DNA from: an uncultured Flammeovirgaceae bacterium
Lineage (GTDB): Bacteria > Bacteroidota > Bacteroidia > Cytophagales > MED-G16
Reading direction: 5' to 3'
Length of the DNA stretch: 34,692 nt
NCBI GenBank assembly: GCA_913046795.1
Contig: CAJWTC010000008.1
Span: 1-34,692, forward strand
Under the pieces are notes generated by a model, which did no database searches, was not told the DNA's origin, and saw nothing but the letters and a program-made list of their open reading frames with translations. Below, piece by piece: positions 1-9,839 of this stretch. How positions within the stretch are numbered: the stretch's first letter is position 1; every line of letters begins with the position of its first letter. The position numbers and the translations under genes are program-made.

Positions 1-901
1 GTAAATAGAAAACATCTCCAGGGTAAGCTTCTCTACCTGGTGGTCTTCTTAATAATAAAGAAACCTCTCTATAAGATACAGCTTGTTTAGATAGGTCATC
101 AAATATCACAAGTGCAGGCCTACCTGTATCTCTAAAATATTCACCAATAGCTGCGCCAGCAAAGGGTGCGTAAAATTGCATCGGAGCAGGTGCAGAAGAA
201 GGAGCAGAAATAACTGTTGTATAAGGTAAAGCTCCATTTTTCTCTAAAGTATTAGTTACCTGAGCAACAGTTGATGCTTTTTGACCAACAGCCACGTATA
301 TACAATACACAGGCTCACCCTTATCATAAAATTCTTTTTGATTTAAAATTGTATCAATAGCCACTGCAGTTTTTCCAGTTTGTCTATCTCCAATTATTAA
401 TTCTCTCTGACCTCTTCCAACAGGTATCATAGAGTCAATAGCTTTTATCCCAGTTTGCAATGGTTCATTTACAGGTTGTCTATATATAACTCCTGGAGCT
501 TTTCTTTCCAAAGGCATAAGATAAGTTTTCCCTTTTATTTCTCCTTTACCATCAATTGGGTTCCCAAGTGTATCCAGTACTCTTCCGCATACGCCTTCAC
601 CTACTTCAATTGATGCAATCTCTCCAGATCTTTTTACTGTATCCCCCTCTTTGATTGAAGTTGAATCACCCATAAGAACAGCACCAACATTATCCTCTTC
701 TAAATTGAGCACTAAGCCTCTAGTTCCACCTTCAAACTCTAGGAGCTCTCCAGCTTTAGCATTAGATAAACCATAGATTCTAGCAACACCATCACCAACT
801 TGAAGAATGGTGCCTACTTCTTCTAATTCTGACTCGGATTTGAAATTTGAAAGTTGTTCTCTTATTATAGAAGAAACTTCATCAGGTCTAATATTTGACA
901 T
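1..901 (-). CDS. atpA: F0F1 ATP synthase subunit alpha, N-terminal part (gene continues beyond window start)
   Basis: Reverse complement from ATG at 901 reads [59 protein letters not shown]..., typical AtpA N-terminus; open to window edge, followed upstream by atpH. Confidence 0.96.
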   Translation of the reverse strand, partial: MSNIRPDEVSSIIREQLSNFKSESELEEVGTILQVGDGVARIYGLSNAKAGELLEFEGGTRGLVLNLEEDNVGAVLMGDSTSIKEGDTVKRSGEIASIEVGEGVCGRVLDTLGNPIDGKGEIKGKTYLMPLERKAPGVIYRQPVNEPLQTGIKAIDSMIPVGRGQRELIIGDRQTGKTAVAIDTILNQKEFYDKGEPVYCIYVAVGQKASTVAQVTNTLEKNGALPYTTVISAPSSAPAPMQFYAPFAGAAIGEYFRDTGRPALVIFDDLSKQAVSYREVSLLLRRPPGREAYPGDVFYL

Positions 902-911
902 TTTTTTTATT

Positions 912-1451
912 TTAGTTATTTATTAATTTTTTTCTTAATTCACTTATTTTATTAGAGACAGAACAATCTATCATTTTGTCTCCAATTTTTAGATTAAATC
1001 CACCTAATATATTTTTATCTATTGTATTTTCAAGAGTAATTTTCTTACCAGTAACTTTTTTTGCAAATCCTTTTACAACATCTAATGATTTACTATCCAG
1101 ATTAAAGGTTGTAGATATTACAGACTCCTCAATGTTCATGTGGGTATTATATAACTCTTTAAATTTCTCAAGAATAGTTATAATTAAATTATCTCTCTTC
1201 CTGTAGATTAGATTATATAAAAGATTCAGAGTGTATTTATTTAATTTGTCCCCGAAAATTTTTTCTGTTATTTTGATTTTATTGTTAATAGGTATTATTG
1301 GACTTGAGTAAAGATTTGATATCTCTCTAGATTCTTCGAAATACTTGGTAATTAAATCAATATCTAATTTAATTTGATCAACTAAGTTTTCATCAATTGA
1401 AATTGATAACAAAGACTTAGCGTATCTTTCAGAAGCTCTAGTATTTATCAT
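912..1451 (-). CDS. atpH: F0F1 ATP synthase subunit delta (OSCP)
   Basis: 179 aa ORF between atpF and atpA; AtpH-like ([20 protein letters not shown]... [21 protein letters not shown]). Confidence 0.93.
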   Translation of the reverse strand: MINTRASERYAKSLLSISIDENLVDQIKLDIDLITKYFEESREISNLYSSPIIPINNKIKITEKIFGDKLNKYTLNLLYNLIYRKRDNLIITILEKFKELYNTHMNIEESVISTTFNLDSKSLDVVKGFAKKVTGKKITLENTIDKNILGGFNLKIGDKMIDCSVSNKISELRKKLINN

Positions 1452-1948
1452 TACTTAGACTTATTAATCTCTTTAATTAAATCATCAACATACTTTCTTT
1501 GAGATGTATCATTACTCAATTCTCTTTTAATAATTTTTTCAGCTATATCAATAGAAAGTTCCGCAAGTGTATTCTTAACATCAAGCATAGCTTTATCTTT
1601 TTCTGAATCAATTACTTTTTTTGCATCAGAAATAATTTTATCAGCCATTTCTTTTGCATTTTCCTTTGCCTCATCTTTCATTGAATTTGTAAGTTTTTTT
1701 GCATCAGAAAGAATTTTCTCTCTCTCCTTTCTTGCATCCATAACCAACTCCTCATTCTTACTTTGAATATTGATAAGTTCTTCTTCTGCCTTTTTAGCTG
1801 ACTCTAATGAATCTTCAATAAACTTCTCTCTTTCTTTTAATGAATTCATGATTGGCTTCCAAGCATATTTCGATAAAATAAAGAAAGTAGATAAAAAGAT
1901 TATTACTTGCCAAAAAAGTAAACCAGTACCAGGTGTTAATAACTCCAT
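1451..1948 (-). CDS. atpF: F0F1 ATP synthase subunit b
   Basis: 165 aa, N-terminal TM helix then long charged coiled coil (LLFWQVIIFLSTFFILSKYAWKPIMNSLKEREKFI), operon position. Confidence 0.95.
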   Translation of the reverse strand: MELLTPGTGLLFWQVIIFLSTFFILSKYAWKPIMNSLKEREKFIEDSLESAKKAEEELINIQSKNEELVMDARKEREKILSDAKKLTNSMKDEAKENAKEMADKIISDAKKVIDSEKDKAMLDVKNTLAELSIDIAEKIIKRELSNDTSQRKYVDDLIKEINKSK

Positions 1949-1951
1949 GTT

Positions 1952-2191
1952 CTATCCTCCCACTCCAAATACAACTAAAAGACCAGCTACCACTCCACCC
2001 AAGGCAATAACCTCTACTAGAGCTGCTAATAATATCATAGGAGCTGTAATCTTGTCAGAGGCATCAGGCTGTCTTGAAATTGCAGTCATTGCATTTCCAC
2101 CAATTAAACCTATACCTATACCCGCACCTATTGCTGCTAAGCCAGTTCCAATAACTGCTAAGCCAACGTCTAATAATAAAAAACTAAGCAT
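1952..2191 (-). CDS. atpE: F0F1 ATP synthase subunit c
   Basis: 79 aa hairpin with Gly-rich helix GAGIGIGLIGG, loop RQPDA and helix 2 carboxylate in LLAALVEVIALGG. Confidence 0.95.
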   Translation of the reverse strand: MLSFLLLDVGLAVIGTGLAAIGAGIGIGLIGGNAMTAISRQPDASDKITAPMILLAALVEVIALGGVVAGLLVVFGVGG

Positions 2192-2226
2192 AATAATTAA
2201 TTTTAAAATTTAACATAATAATTTCT

Positions 2227-3234
2227 TTAGTGAGCATCCTCTGTTGCCATTCCAATATATATTGATGAGAAAAGTGTAAACACATAAGCTTGAATCCCAG
2301 CAACTAATAGCTCAATTAAATTAAGTCCTACAACAAATATTGCACTTACCACTCCAACAAAATAACTTTGAAAAATAAATGTAAATCCAATAAAACTTAA
2401 AATTACAATATGACCAGCAGTTATTGCAGCAAATAACCTAATACTTAGAGAAATTGGTTTAGTCAAAAGACCAATTATCTCAATAGGTAATATTAAGAAT
2501 CTCATAACAAATGGAATTCCTGGTGTCCAGAAAATATGTTTCCAGTAATGTCTATTACCAGAGAAATTTGTCAATAAAAAGGTAAAAACTGCCAGAGTTA
2601 ATGTAATAGCTATATTTCCAGTTAGGTTTGCTGCAGCTGGTAATAGCCCCAATATATTTCCAAATAAAATAAAGAAAAATAGAGTCAACATGTAAGGTAA
2701 GTACTTCTCATATTGAGATCCAATATTTTTTTTAACAATATCATCTCTTATTAAAACTATAATAGGCTCAAATAAAGCTTGGATTCCTTTAGGAATGGTT
2801 TTTTTATTAGCATAACCTCTAGCAACTGATAAAAAAACAATAATCATTAGTGAGGATGTTAGGATCAAGAAAATAACGTTTTTAGTAATTGATAAATCGA
2901 AATATGACATGCCCGATTCCAAAGGTTTTAGTTTACCATGATCATACTTGAAGCCATTGTATCCCTCTTCGAGAGGCACATGATTTTCATCAAATAATCT
3001 TGAAGATGAGAAAATCATCATACCATCATTTTCTGAATAGATTATGATAGGTAATGGAATAGAGAGACCATGTACAATCTCGTATTGATAATCATCTAGA
3101 ATATGATGCATTATCATCTCCCCCATATCAAACTTATCTCCATTTTCTTTATCCGCAGAAAAAGATAGGAATGTGCTAGAAACAAAAATTAGCAACAATA
3201 AAAATGAGCTTCTCAAATATTTGATTGATAACAT
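2227..3234 (-). CDS. atpB: F0F1 ATP synthase subunit a
   Basis: 335 aa multi-TM protein with signal-like N-terminus; contains the conserved arginine motif region SLSIRLFAAITAGHIVIL. Confidence 0.94.
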   Translation of the reverse strand: MLSIKYLRSSFLLLLIFVSSTFLSFSADKENGDKFDMGEMIMHHILDDYQYEIVHGLSIPLPIIIYSENDGMMIFSSSRLFDENHVPLEEGYNGFKYDHGKLKPLESGMSYFDLSITKNVIFLILTSSLMIIVFLSVARGYANKKTIPKGIQALFEPIIVLIRDDIVKKNIGSQYEKYLPYMLTLFFFILFGNILGLLPAAANLTGNIAITLTLAVFTFLLTNFSGNRHYWKHIFWTPGIPFVMRFLILPIEIIGLLTKPISLSIRLFAAITAGHIVILSFIGFTFIFQSYFVGVVSAIFVVGLNLIELLVAGIQAYVFTLFSSIYIGMATEDAH

Positions 3235-3237
3235 CAG

Positions 3238-3597
3238 TTATTTTATATGACGCAAATTTAATAATAGAATTGATATTTCAAATATTATAAATAATAAATA
3301 CGCAACTAAAAAATTTATTACAAATAGGAATACATTTTCAACGCCAAAATATATGAAAACAAAAATGAAGAGTATAGAAAATAAGAATCTAAAAATAGTC
3401 GATAGTAATATCTGATTAACACTAGGGCTGTTAAAAAAATTATTTAACCACTTAAAAAAAAAATCGAGTATCACGTTGTAAAAAATAATGATTAAAATGA
3501 GTTCATGTAAAAATGTGGTGTTGAAATGATGTAGAGAAATAGTACCTAATATTGTTAGAGAATAAAATACGAAATGGACTTTTATAAATTTAGACAT
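3238..3597 (-). CDS. Small membrane protein in atp operon (AtpI-position hypothetical protein)
   Basis: 119 aa, about four hydrophobic segments, tightly packed between atpB and the AtpZ-like ORF. Confidence 0.7.
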   Translation of the reverse strand: MSKFIKVHFVFYSLTILGTISLHHFNTTFLHELILIIIFYNVILDFFFKWLNNFFNSPSVNQILLSTIFRFLFSILFIFVFIYFGVENVFLFVINFLVAYLLFIIFEISILLLNLRHIK

Positions 3598-3782
3598 TAA
3601 ATCATTTTTTTATATAAAATATAGAAATAAGAAAAGAAACCTATGAATGGTAGAAAGAATGAAAATACTGAAATCTTTTCAAAAAAAAATGAATCTAAAT
3701 AATAGCCTAAGGCTCCAAAAAAAATTAAAATTAAAAAAAAATGAAAACTAAGACTTAAATACTTATAGAGACTATTCTTCAT
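3597..3782 (-). CDS. AtpZ/AtpI-like small membrane protein
   Basis: 61 aa, two TM hairpin with GALGYYLDSFF, resembling AtpZ-type GxxLGxxLD; operon position. Confidence 0.7.
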   Translation of the reverse strand: MKNSLYKYLSLSFHFFLILIFFGALGYYLDSFFFEKISVFSFFLPFIGFFSYFYILYKKMI

Positions 3783-4143
3783 CTCCTACATCAGCAATAT
3801 CTTGCACTTCCTCCTCCTTGCCCATGGAACAGGCCCCATTGAAGTTAGCTCCAGATTCAATAATTAAATTGTTAGTTGAAATATCACCATGTATTTTAGC
3901 CGTTGACTTTAAAATAAGTAGTTCTTTAACAGTAACTTTTCCAGATACTTTACCAGCTAACTCAGCGTTTTCAGCAGTAACATTTCCGTCAACAAAAGAT
4001 GTTTCTCCACAAGCAACTTTAGAAGATGAAGATATGTCACCCATAACATCTCCTTCTAATCTTACATTTCCTGATGTCTTAAGATTTCCCTTCAGCGAAG
4101 TTCCTTCTCCAATTATATTATTTGAACCGTTTGTATTATCCAC
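3772..4143 (-). CDS. Bactofilin (polymer-forming cytoskeletal protein)
   Basis: 123 aa; NIIGEGTSLKGNLKTSGNVRLEGDVMGDI... repetitive beta-helix typical of bactofilins; 3' end overlaps AtpZ-like start by 11 bp. Confidence 0.92.
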   Translation of the reverse strand: MDNTNGSNNIIGEGTSLKGNLKTSGNVRLEGDVMGDISSSSKVACGETSFVDGNVTAENAELAGKVSGKVTVKELLILKSTAKIHGDISTNNLIIESGANFNGACSMGKEEEVQDIADVGDEE

Positions 4144-4180
4144 AATTTTAAGATTTAATTAGTTTACAATGCAATATTAA

Positions 4181-5026
4181 TTATAATGAAATAAATTCAG
4201 AAGGATTTATTGATTTACCGTTTAACCATAATTCAAAATGTAAATGAGGGCCGGTTGTAAGCTCCCCTGTATTACCTATTATTGAAATAACATCACCTGT
4301 CCTAACAGATTGACCTGCCTCAACAAATACTTTAGAATTATGCTTATATACAGATATTAAATTATTAGGATGTATAATACTTATAACAAAGCCACTATCC
4401 TTTGTCCAGGATGCAAAAAGGACAGTGCCGTCATAAGTTGATTTTATAGGCTCCTCTTCTTTACAAACAAAATCTACTCCAAAATGACTTTTAGTTGGAT
4501 CATAGGCAGAAGATATTATACCTGAAGATACAGGTGACATTAACAAAACATCTTGAGTCAAATTAGTTGAATTAATTATTTCTGAAAGAGATAAATTACT
4601 CTCAAACTCTTTTCTAAAAAAAGAGTCAATAGCTGAATAACTATTAGATATTTCCAAAGACTGTAAATTATCAACTTTTGATTCTACTTCTAGAGAGTTG
4701 TTTTCTCCTCCTGATAATATGACCATGATATTCTCAATGTACTGATCTTTAATTTTAGACTCATACTCTAAAGAATCAATTGAATTTGATAACCTTATAA
4801 GTTCTTGATTTGCTTTTCTTTCAACATATCTCGGGTCAAACCATTTACTTAATATAGTTGTTGATAAAAAAAATGAAATAGAAAATATTGCTGAAAGGGA
4901 CAATATAGTATAAATAACCAAAGAAAGATTGGAAAACTCATAAACAGAGATATCCTTAAAATCTCTTTTATTTCTAAAAACGATTTCTAATCTATTTTTT
5001 AACCAGTTTAGTCTCTTATTTTTCAA
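4181..5026 (-). CDS. M23 family metallopeptidase (LytM domain), membrane anchored
   Basis: 281 aa; N-terminal TM, coiled coil, then HFGVDFVC ... GNTGELTTGPHLHFELWLNGKSINP (LytM HxxxD and HLHFE). Confidence 0.93.
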   Translation of the reverse strand: MKNKRLNWLKNRLEIVFRNKRDFKDISVYEFSNLSLVIYTILSLSAIFSISFFLSTTILSKWFDPRYVERKANQELIRLSNSIDSLEYESKIKDQYIENIMVILSGGENNSLEVESKVDNLQSLEISNSYSAIDSFFRKEFESNLSLSEIINSTNLTQDVLLMSPVSSGIISSAYDPTKSHFGVDFVCKEEEPIKSTYDGTVLFASWTKDSGFVISIIHPNNLISVYKHNSKVFVEAGQSVRTGDVISIIGNTGELTTGPHLHFELWLNGKSINPSEFISL

Positions 5027-5095
5027 TTTTAACTTTATTTAATTTATAAAAATAATTATTTAATGATATCGTTTGTATAATGTTTAAATTAAAAG

Positions 5096-7546
5096 ATGAA
5101 AAAATTATACTTTTATTTATTAACGTTTTTTTTTCTTTCTTCTTGTAACTCGATTATAAAGACTGTCTATAATGATACTTCAGCAAGATATAATGCCTAT
5201 TTCCTTGCTAATGAAGAGATAAAATCTATTGAAAGTGATTACAAGAACAATATCAATAAAAGCTATGACAGCTTAATTAACCTGACGTATAAAATTGATA
5301 CAAACTCAATTTCTGGAATAAAAGATAGGACCGAGAGTAGTATTAAAAAACTGTCGATATTAATTCAAAGACAGTCAACATCCAAATATGTATATCCGAG
5401 CTATGCTTTAATTGGAAAATCAAGACTTTTAAACCTTGACTTAAAAGAATCTATAACTACCTTAAAATATGTTAACTCTAAATCTAATAATAAGGAGGCG
5501 AACTCTATGGCTTTAGTATACCTTCTTAGGGCATACACTGAAAAAAAAGATTATAAATCTGCAATTGAAGTTGATAAATTTTTGAGTAATCAGGAAATGG
5601 ATGAGGCAATAAAAATAGAATACTATAAAAATTCTTATCACCTGTCTAAGATACTTGAAGACGAGGATAGATTATTGATAATACTTAAAGAGCTAGAGAA
5701 ATTAAACCTTAAAAAAGAGTTAGCAAATAAAGTTTATTTTGCAATAGGTCAAATATATTATAGTAGAAATAATCTTACTCTTTCAAAAGAATATTTTAAA
5801 AAATGTCTAAAAAATAACCCCAATATTAACATGGGGTTTTTCGCTAAAATATTTATTGCTAAAACCAATGACATTTCATACGAGAGTCAGACATTAAAAG
5901 AATTTCAGAAGTTATTAAGAGATAAAAAGAATATTGAATATATAGATAGAATATATTTTGAGTTAGCAAAATATTATTTAAAAAATAATAGGTATGATAA
6001 TGCAATTGAAAATTTTATAACTGCAATAAGTGAAAATAACGACGACAAAGAAATTTTATTTAACTCATATCTAGAGATTGCTAAAATATTTTATGAAGAG
6101 AAAAATGATTACGAAAAATCACAAAAATATTATGATAGTGCAATAACGTACATAAATAGAGAAAATAAATTGTATGAGACAATAAAAAAAAGAAGTGAAG
6201 TCCTTAACAACCTTGTCAAAAATCTTAATGTAATCTTAAAAAATGATAGTTTAATAGAACTCACAAACTTATCAGAAGGAGATTTAGATAAATTAATTAA
6301 TGAAAAAATAAAAGAAGAAAATAAAAAAAGTAAAAAGCAAAACAGATCAATAAATCAAGGTTCATTTAGTTCAGAAGAGCCGTCAGTAATCAAAATAAAC
6401 TCAGCAGATGGTTCATGGTATTTTGATAATCCGATGTTAATAAGTACTGGAATAACAGAATTCCAAAGGATATGGGGAAAAAGAGATTTGGTAGATAATT
6501 GGAGATTAATTTCAAAAGCACAATTTTCTATTAAGGAAAATGTTCAAATAAATAAGGAAAAAGAGATCGGAGAAGAAACCAGTCAGACAAGTGAATCAGA
6601 TTATGAAGAGTTTTATAACTCATTACCCTTTGAAGAAGAGGAAAAGAAAACATTAAACTTTGAGACAGAGAACTCTATGGCAGAGGTTGGCAGAATTTAT
6701 ATTCAAAATCTAGACGAAAAGGAAAAAGGCATATCAGTTTATGAAAATTTTATAACACGTTTCCCAAGTTCAGAAAAAATTCCAGATATATATTACCAAT
6801 TATTTCTAATTTCTGACAAGAGAAATTTATATAAAAATAAAATTCTAAATGATTTTTCAAATTCAATCTTTGCAAAGCTAATTAAGAACCCAAACTATGA
6901 AATAGAAGAATTTCAAGAATTCAATTACCTTTTAGATACCTACAGAAGGCTCTACCATATCTTATCTCAAAACCAAAATAATATTGTAATAGAAAAGGTA
7001 GATTCGCTTTCCTATTATTACAGTAAAAATGATTTCTTTCAAAACATAATTCTCTTAAAATCTATTGCTATTGGAAAAAAAGAAGGTAATTTTTCGCTAC
7101 AATACGAACTAAAATATTTCTTAAGTAATGCAACTGATAAATCAGCAATTAAATACGCAAATGATTTATTAAAATCAGCTGAAAGAGTTCATAAAGAATA
7201 CGTATTTAGTGGACTACCTAAATTCAAGAAAAATAAAGACAGAAGATTGTTTTTTATGATTGTGAAAGATGAGGAATTTTCATCAAGTTATATAGATAAT
7301 TTAGATCAAGTATTGTTGGAAATAAATGAGGAATACTACAGAGATAACTTTTATTTAACCGATGAGACATCTCTCGAAATAATTTTATACAATGATGCGA
7401 GCGATGTTGAAAAAGTTTATAGAAAATTCAATGAGTTAAATATTACTGAAGATATAAAAGTAAATGCTAATTTTGTTGTAGGTGAAAAAAATATAAATCT
7501 AATTTTTAGATCAAAAAACTATAAAGAATTTGAAAAATTTATTTGA
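5096..7546 (+). CDS. sprE: SprE/PorW-like TPR lipoprotein (T9SS/gliding associated)
   Basis: 816 aa; lipobox LSSCNS, followed by IIKTVYNDTSARYNAYFLANEEI typical of SprE/PorW, multiple TPR segments; upstream of PBP1A. Confidence 0.8.
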   Translation: MKKLYFYLLTFFFLSSCNSIIKTVYNDTSARYNAYFLANEEIKSIESDYKNNINKSYDSLINLTYKIDTNSISGIKDRTESSIKKLSILIQRQSTSKYVYPSYALIGKSRLLNLDLKESITTLKYVNSKSNNKEANSMALVYLLRAYTEKKDYKSAIEVDKFLSNQEMDEAIKIEYYKNSYHLSKILEDEDRLLIILKELEKLNLKKELANKVYFAIGQIYYSRNNLTLSKEYFKKCLKNNPNINMGFFAKIFIAKTNDISYESQTLKEFQKLLRDKKNIEYIDRIYFELAKYYLKNNRYDNAIENFITAISENNDDKEILFNSYLEIAKIFYEEKNDYEKSQKYYDSAITYINRENKLYETIKKRSEVLNNLVKNLNVILKNDSLIELTNLSEGDLDKLINEKIKEENKKSKKQNRSINQGSFSSEEPSVIKINSADGSWYFDNPMLISTGITEFQRIWGKRDLVDNWRLISKAQFSIKENVQINKEKEIGEETSQTSESDYEEFYNSLPFEEEEKKTLNFETENSMAEVGRIYIQNLDEKEKGISVYENFITRFPSSEKIPDIYYQLFLISDKRNLYKNKILNDFSNSIFAKLIKNPNYEIEEFQEFNYLLDTYRRLYHILSQNQNNIVIEKVDSLSYYYSKNDFFQNIILLKSIAIGKKEGNFSLQYELKYFLSNATDKSAIKYANDLLKSAERVHKEYVFSGLPKFKKNKDRRLFFMIVKDEEFSSSYIDNLDQVLLEINEEYYRDNFYLTDETSLEIILYNDASDVEKVYRKFNELNITEDIKVNANFVVGEKNINLIFRSKNYKEFEKFI

Positions 7547-9839
7547 AATGCATGCGATAAAAAAAACAATATTCAGACTATGGGTAATACTTTTTTTGAT
7601 CATTTCATCAGTAATAGTTTTTATAGCTTCGGTAAATTATAACCCATACAACCTGTTTGGAGGTATGCCAAGTTTACAAGATTTAGAGAAACCAGAATCT
7701 GATCTTGCATCAGAACTATATTCTGGAGATAACTTACTGTTAGGGAAGTATTTTAGATATAACAGGTCTCCAATCGAATTTAATGAACTCTCAGAAGAGC
7801 TTGTCACAACATTACTTGTCACTGAAGATATTAGGTTTTATGATCACTCCGGGATTGACTTTAAGGGATTAGTAAGGGCGACATATGGCGTATCAAAAAA
7901 TATTTTAACATTTGGTGGTAGTGGTTTAGAAGGGGGTGGTAGTACAATCACACAACAACTTGCAAAGAACCTATTCAAAATTAGGAGAGAAAAAAAAGGG
8001 AAGTTAAGTAGTGTTCCTTTTCTTGGTCTTGTAATATCAAAAGTTAAAGAATGGATAGTTGCTATAAAACTTGAAGAGTTTTACACAAAAAAAGAAATTT
8101 TGGCAATGTATTTAAATACTGCAGAATATGGTAGTAACTCTTATGGAATAAAAGTGGCTTCTAAAACCTATTTCGATAAATTACCCTCAGAGTTAAACTA
8201 TAATGAATCATCTATCATAGTAGGACTATTAAATAAGCCAACAAAATATAATCCATATTTTAATCCTGAGAATGCTCTTGATAAGAGGGCAGAGGTATTC
8301 TACAATTTATTTAAATATGAAGTAATAAGTAGAAAATATTACGACTCTATTAGGACATCGAACCTTAACCTTAGTTATAAGGTTGAGAATCAAAATGTTG
8401 GACAGGCTACATACTTCAGAACAGTAGTTAGAAATTATTTAATAAACTGGGCAAAAGAGAATGGGTACGATCTTTTTTCTGATGGCTTAAAGATTTATAC
8501 AACTATAGATAGTCGAATGCAAGAAATAGCTGAAAATGCTGTTAAAAACCAAATGAATAGGCTTCAAAAAATCTTTGATGATCATTGGAATGGTAAAAAT
8601 CCCTGGATTGATGAAAAAGGTTTTGAGATTAAAGATTTTTTAAAAAATACAATAAAAAGAACACGATATTATAAGGCTCTGCTTAAAGAAAATGAAAATG
8701 ATTCGATTAAAGTCTTTGGGTTGCTAAACAAAAAGAAGAATATGAAGGTATTTAGTTGGGATGGGGAGATAGATACTGTCTTTAGTATAATGGATTCTTT
8801 AAAATATTATAAAAACTTTTTGCAAGCGGGTTTTATATCTATTGAACCAAAAACTGGTTTCATCAGGGCCTGGGTTGGCGGTATCAACCATAAATATTTT
8901 AAATATGATCATGTAAAACAGGGAAGGAGACAGCCTGGTTCTACATTTAAGCCAATAGTGTATGCCGCGGCAATAGATAACGGTTATTCTCCTTGTTACC
9001 CAGTAGTAGATGCCCCTGTTGTATTTGAGCTGCCTGGTCAAGATCCTCCTTACTGGAGGCCAGATAATCATAACAGCAAGTGGACGGGAGAGACCATGAC
9101 GTTGAGAAAAGCTATGGCTAAATCGGTGAACTCAATTACAGCATTTATGACAAAAAAGTTATCTCCTAATACTGTTGTTAACTATGCAAAGAAACTAGGA
9201 ATCCAAAGTAGATTAGATCCAGTTCCTGCAGTGTGTTTGGGGGCAGGAGGTGACGTGTCATTGTTTGATTTGGTTGGTGCATATAGCACATTCATTAACA
9301 AAGGGATTTGGACTGAACCTTTTTTTATATCTAGAATAGAAGATAAGTATGGTAACTTAATTCAAGAGTTTATTCCAACAAAGCAAGAGGCACTAAGTGA
9401 AGAGACGGCATTTCTAATGCTCCATATGCTAAAGGGTTCAAAAGAGGAAGAGGGAGGAACAGCTAGAGGACTTAACCCTGAATTAACTTCTGATAATGAT
9501 GTAGGAGCTAAAACAGGCACAACTCAAAACGCGTCTGATGGATGGTTCATCGGTGTAACTCACAACCTTGTATCTGGAGCATGGGTAGGAGGAGATGACA
9601 GAAGCATACACTTTAGAGATTGGGTTTATGGACAGGGGGCAAGAACAGCTATGCCTATTTGGCAAGAGTATATGCTAAATATTTATGACAACGATGAGCT
9701 TAAAATAGAAAAAGGAAGATTTGATAAACCCACAAAAAAAATTAATGTAGAAATTAATTGTTCTGTCTATAATGGAGAAAATGAAAAAGACTCATCAGGG
9801 GTTATTATAGATAAAATAAAAGCATCTGATATTTTTTAA
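7530..9839 (+). CDS. Bifunctional transglycosylase/transpeptidase penicillin-binding protein 1A-like (start may be ATG at 7548)
   Basis: 769 aa; GT51 motifs EDIRFYDHSGID and GGSTITQQLAKNLF; transpeptidase SxxK in PGSTFKP, SVN, KTGTTQ. Confidence 0.95.
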   Translation: MKNLFEMHAIKKTIFRLWVILFLIISSVIVFIASVNYNPYNLFGGMPSLQDLEKPESDLASELYSGDNLLLGKYFRYNRSPIEFNELSEELVTTLLVTEDIRFYDHSGIDFKGLVRATYGVSKNILTFGGSGLEGGGSTITQQLAKNLFKIRREKKGKLSSVPFLGLVISKVKEWIVAIKLEEFYTKKEILAMYLNTAEYGSNSYGIKVASKTYFDKLPSELNYNESSIIVGLLNKPTKYNPYFNPENALDKRAEVFYNLFKYEVISRKYYDSIRTSNLNLSYKVENQNVGQATYFRTVVRNYLINWAKENGYDLFSDGLKIYTTIDSRMQEIAENAVKNQMNRLQKIFDDHWNGKNPWIDEKGFEIKDFLKNTIKRTRYYKALLKENENDSIKVFGLLNKKKNMKVFSWDGEIDTVFSIMDSLKYYKNFLQAGFISIEPKTGFIRAWVGGINHKYFKYDHVKQGRRQPGSTFKPIVYAAAIDNGYSPCYPVVDAPVVFELPGQDPPYWRPDNHNSKWTGETMTLRKAMAKSVNSITAFMTKKLSPNTVVNYAKKLGIQSRLDPVPAVCLGAGGDVSLFDLVGAYSTFINKGIWTEPFFISRIEDKYGNLIQEFIPTKQEALSEETAFLMLHMLKGSKEEEGGTARGLNPELTSDNDVGAKTGTTQNASDGWFIGVTHNLVSGAWVGGDDRSIHFRDWVYGQGARTAMPIWQEYMLNIYDNDELKIEKGRFDKPTKKINVEINCSVYNGENEKDSSGVIIDKIKASDIF

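Noticed and set aside
976-1206. 76-aa plus-strand ORF
   Set aside because: Antisense to atpH, no recognisable features.
1770-2213. 147-aa plus-strand ORF
   Set aside because: Fully antisense to convincing atpF and atpE; Pro/Ala-rich composition is the mirror of the Gly-rich c-subunit.
3818-4162. 114-aa plus-strand ORF
   Set aside because: Antisense shadow of the bactofilin gene.
5027-5095. Possible TAnnTTTG promoter in the M23/sprE divergent gap (tatcgtttg)
   Set aside because: Spacing between TA and TTTG is 3 nt rather than 2 and no convincing -33 element was seen.
8799-9071. 90-aa minus-strand ORF
   Set aside because: Antisense to the conserved transpeptidase domain of PBP1A.
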